Below, in pieces: positions 63,841 to 64,000 of a DNA stretch of 64,000 nt; position 1 is the stretch's first letter; each line of letters opens with the position of its first letter. Source of the DNA: Cupriavidus cauae (lineage in GTDB: Bacteria > Pseudomonadota > Gammaproteobacteria > Burkholderiales > Burkholderiaceae); assembly GCF_008632125.1 (NCBI RefSeq), contig NZ_VWRN01000017.1, positions 97,935 through 161,934 of the forward strand, read 5' to 3'. Below the pieces are notes generated by a model. The model worked only from the letters and a program-made list of their open reading frames with translations. It had not been told where the DNA came from and made no database searches. The position numbers were made by a program, and so were the translations under genes.

Positions 63841-64000
63841 CTATTCGATGGCGCGCTTGCCGGCGCGGATCACTTCGACACCGGCAGGCGAGGCCGCGGC
63901 GGCGGGCCTGGCCTGTGCGATCTGCGGCGGCTCGGGGCGCGCGACGAGCGTGCGCGGCTTGGACGCACCGCCGGCGAGGCCGGCCAGCGCGACCCAGGCC
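63841..64000 (-). CDS. rcpC: RcpC/CpaB pilus protein, C-terminal part
   Basis: An open reading frame continues past the right edge of the window. The visible 53 residues contain Ala/Pro-rich sequence ending VEVIRAGKRAIE, the type of C-terminus found in RcpC/CpaB. Its stop lies 11 bp before the upstream rcpA start, consistent with the rcpC-rcpA order of Tad operons. Confidence 0.65.
   Translation of the reverse strand, partial: AWVALAGLAGGASKPRTLVARPEPPQIAQARPAAAASPAGVEVIRAGKRAIE

Overview
The window reads as chromosomal DNA of a high-GC beta-proteobacterium, most likely Burkholderiaceae of the Cupriavidus/Ralstonia type. This is inferred from four Bug/TctC-type periplasmic binding proteins without TctAB partners, five LysR regulators beside catabolic genes, an mmsA with a divergent LysR gene, and a compact Tad pilus locus. 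No rRNA, tRNA or CRISPR array was seen.

Layout. 1-10.7 kb: transport and catabolism, with two MFS permeases, PhnB-like and nitronate monooxygenase genes, three LysR genes counting the one at 9.7 kb, a frameshifted Bug gene, a threonine-synthase-like PLP enzyme, and a 478-residue protein of unknown function with a nuclease-like motif. 10.7-22.7 kb: a mosaic accessory region with lower-GC stretches. It holds a dGTPase overlapping a small archaeo-eukaryotic-primase-like gene, a 1.3-kb graveyard of decayed gene copies whose intact relatives lie nearby, yggL, an isochorismatase-like gene, a ParD-like/methionine aminopeptidase pair, a VOC gene, a DUF6572 gene, and an OLD-nuclease/UvrD-helicase pair resembling Gabija. 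22.7-31.5 kb: a VWA protein, an exported amidohydrolase, and a LysR gene followed by a three-subunit HcnABC/opine-oxidase-like dehydrogenase and a Bug receptor. 31.5-39.6 kb: an IspZ-like membrane protein, argC with a divergent LysR gene, a DUF188 gene, and a LacI regulator beside two divergent catabolic operons (SDR-VOC and Bug-SnoaL-cupin). Two identical 14-bp palindromes lie between those operons exactly 100 bp apart. 39.8-47.8 kb: a lone NucS/DUF91-like nuclease, an MFS gene with an in-frame stop, a CoA-transferase/Bug pair, and mmsA with its LysR gene. 47.9-53 kb: a TonB-dependent siderophore receptor behind a Fur box, a hipBA toxin-antitoxin pair, and a divergent small gene plus XRE gene behind two tandem CTGT-N8-ACAG (SOS-like) boxes. 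53-64 kb: a minus-strand Tad/Flp pilus operon (rcpC-rcpA-tadZ-tadA-tadB-tadC-tadD-DUF3613-tadG) followed by a sigma-54-type regulator gene.

The best candidates for under-described biology are the dGTPase/primase-like operon, the SOS-like boxes on an orphan gene/XRE cassette opposite hipBA, the ParD-like/Map pair with a palindrome at its promoter, and the LacI-type two-operator control region. The window also has many short intergenic tandem repeats (8, 11, 12, 13, 15 and about 42 bp units) and several damaged genes (one frameshift, one nonsense codon, one lost start, and remnants). This points to ongoing gene turnover, although single-base damage could also be assembly error.
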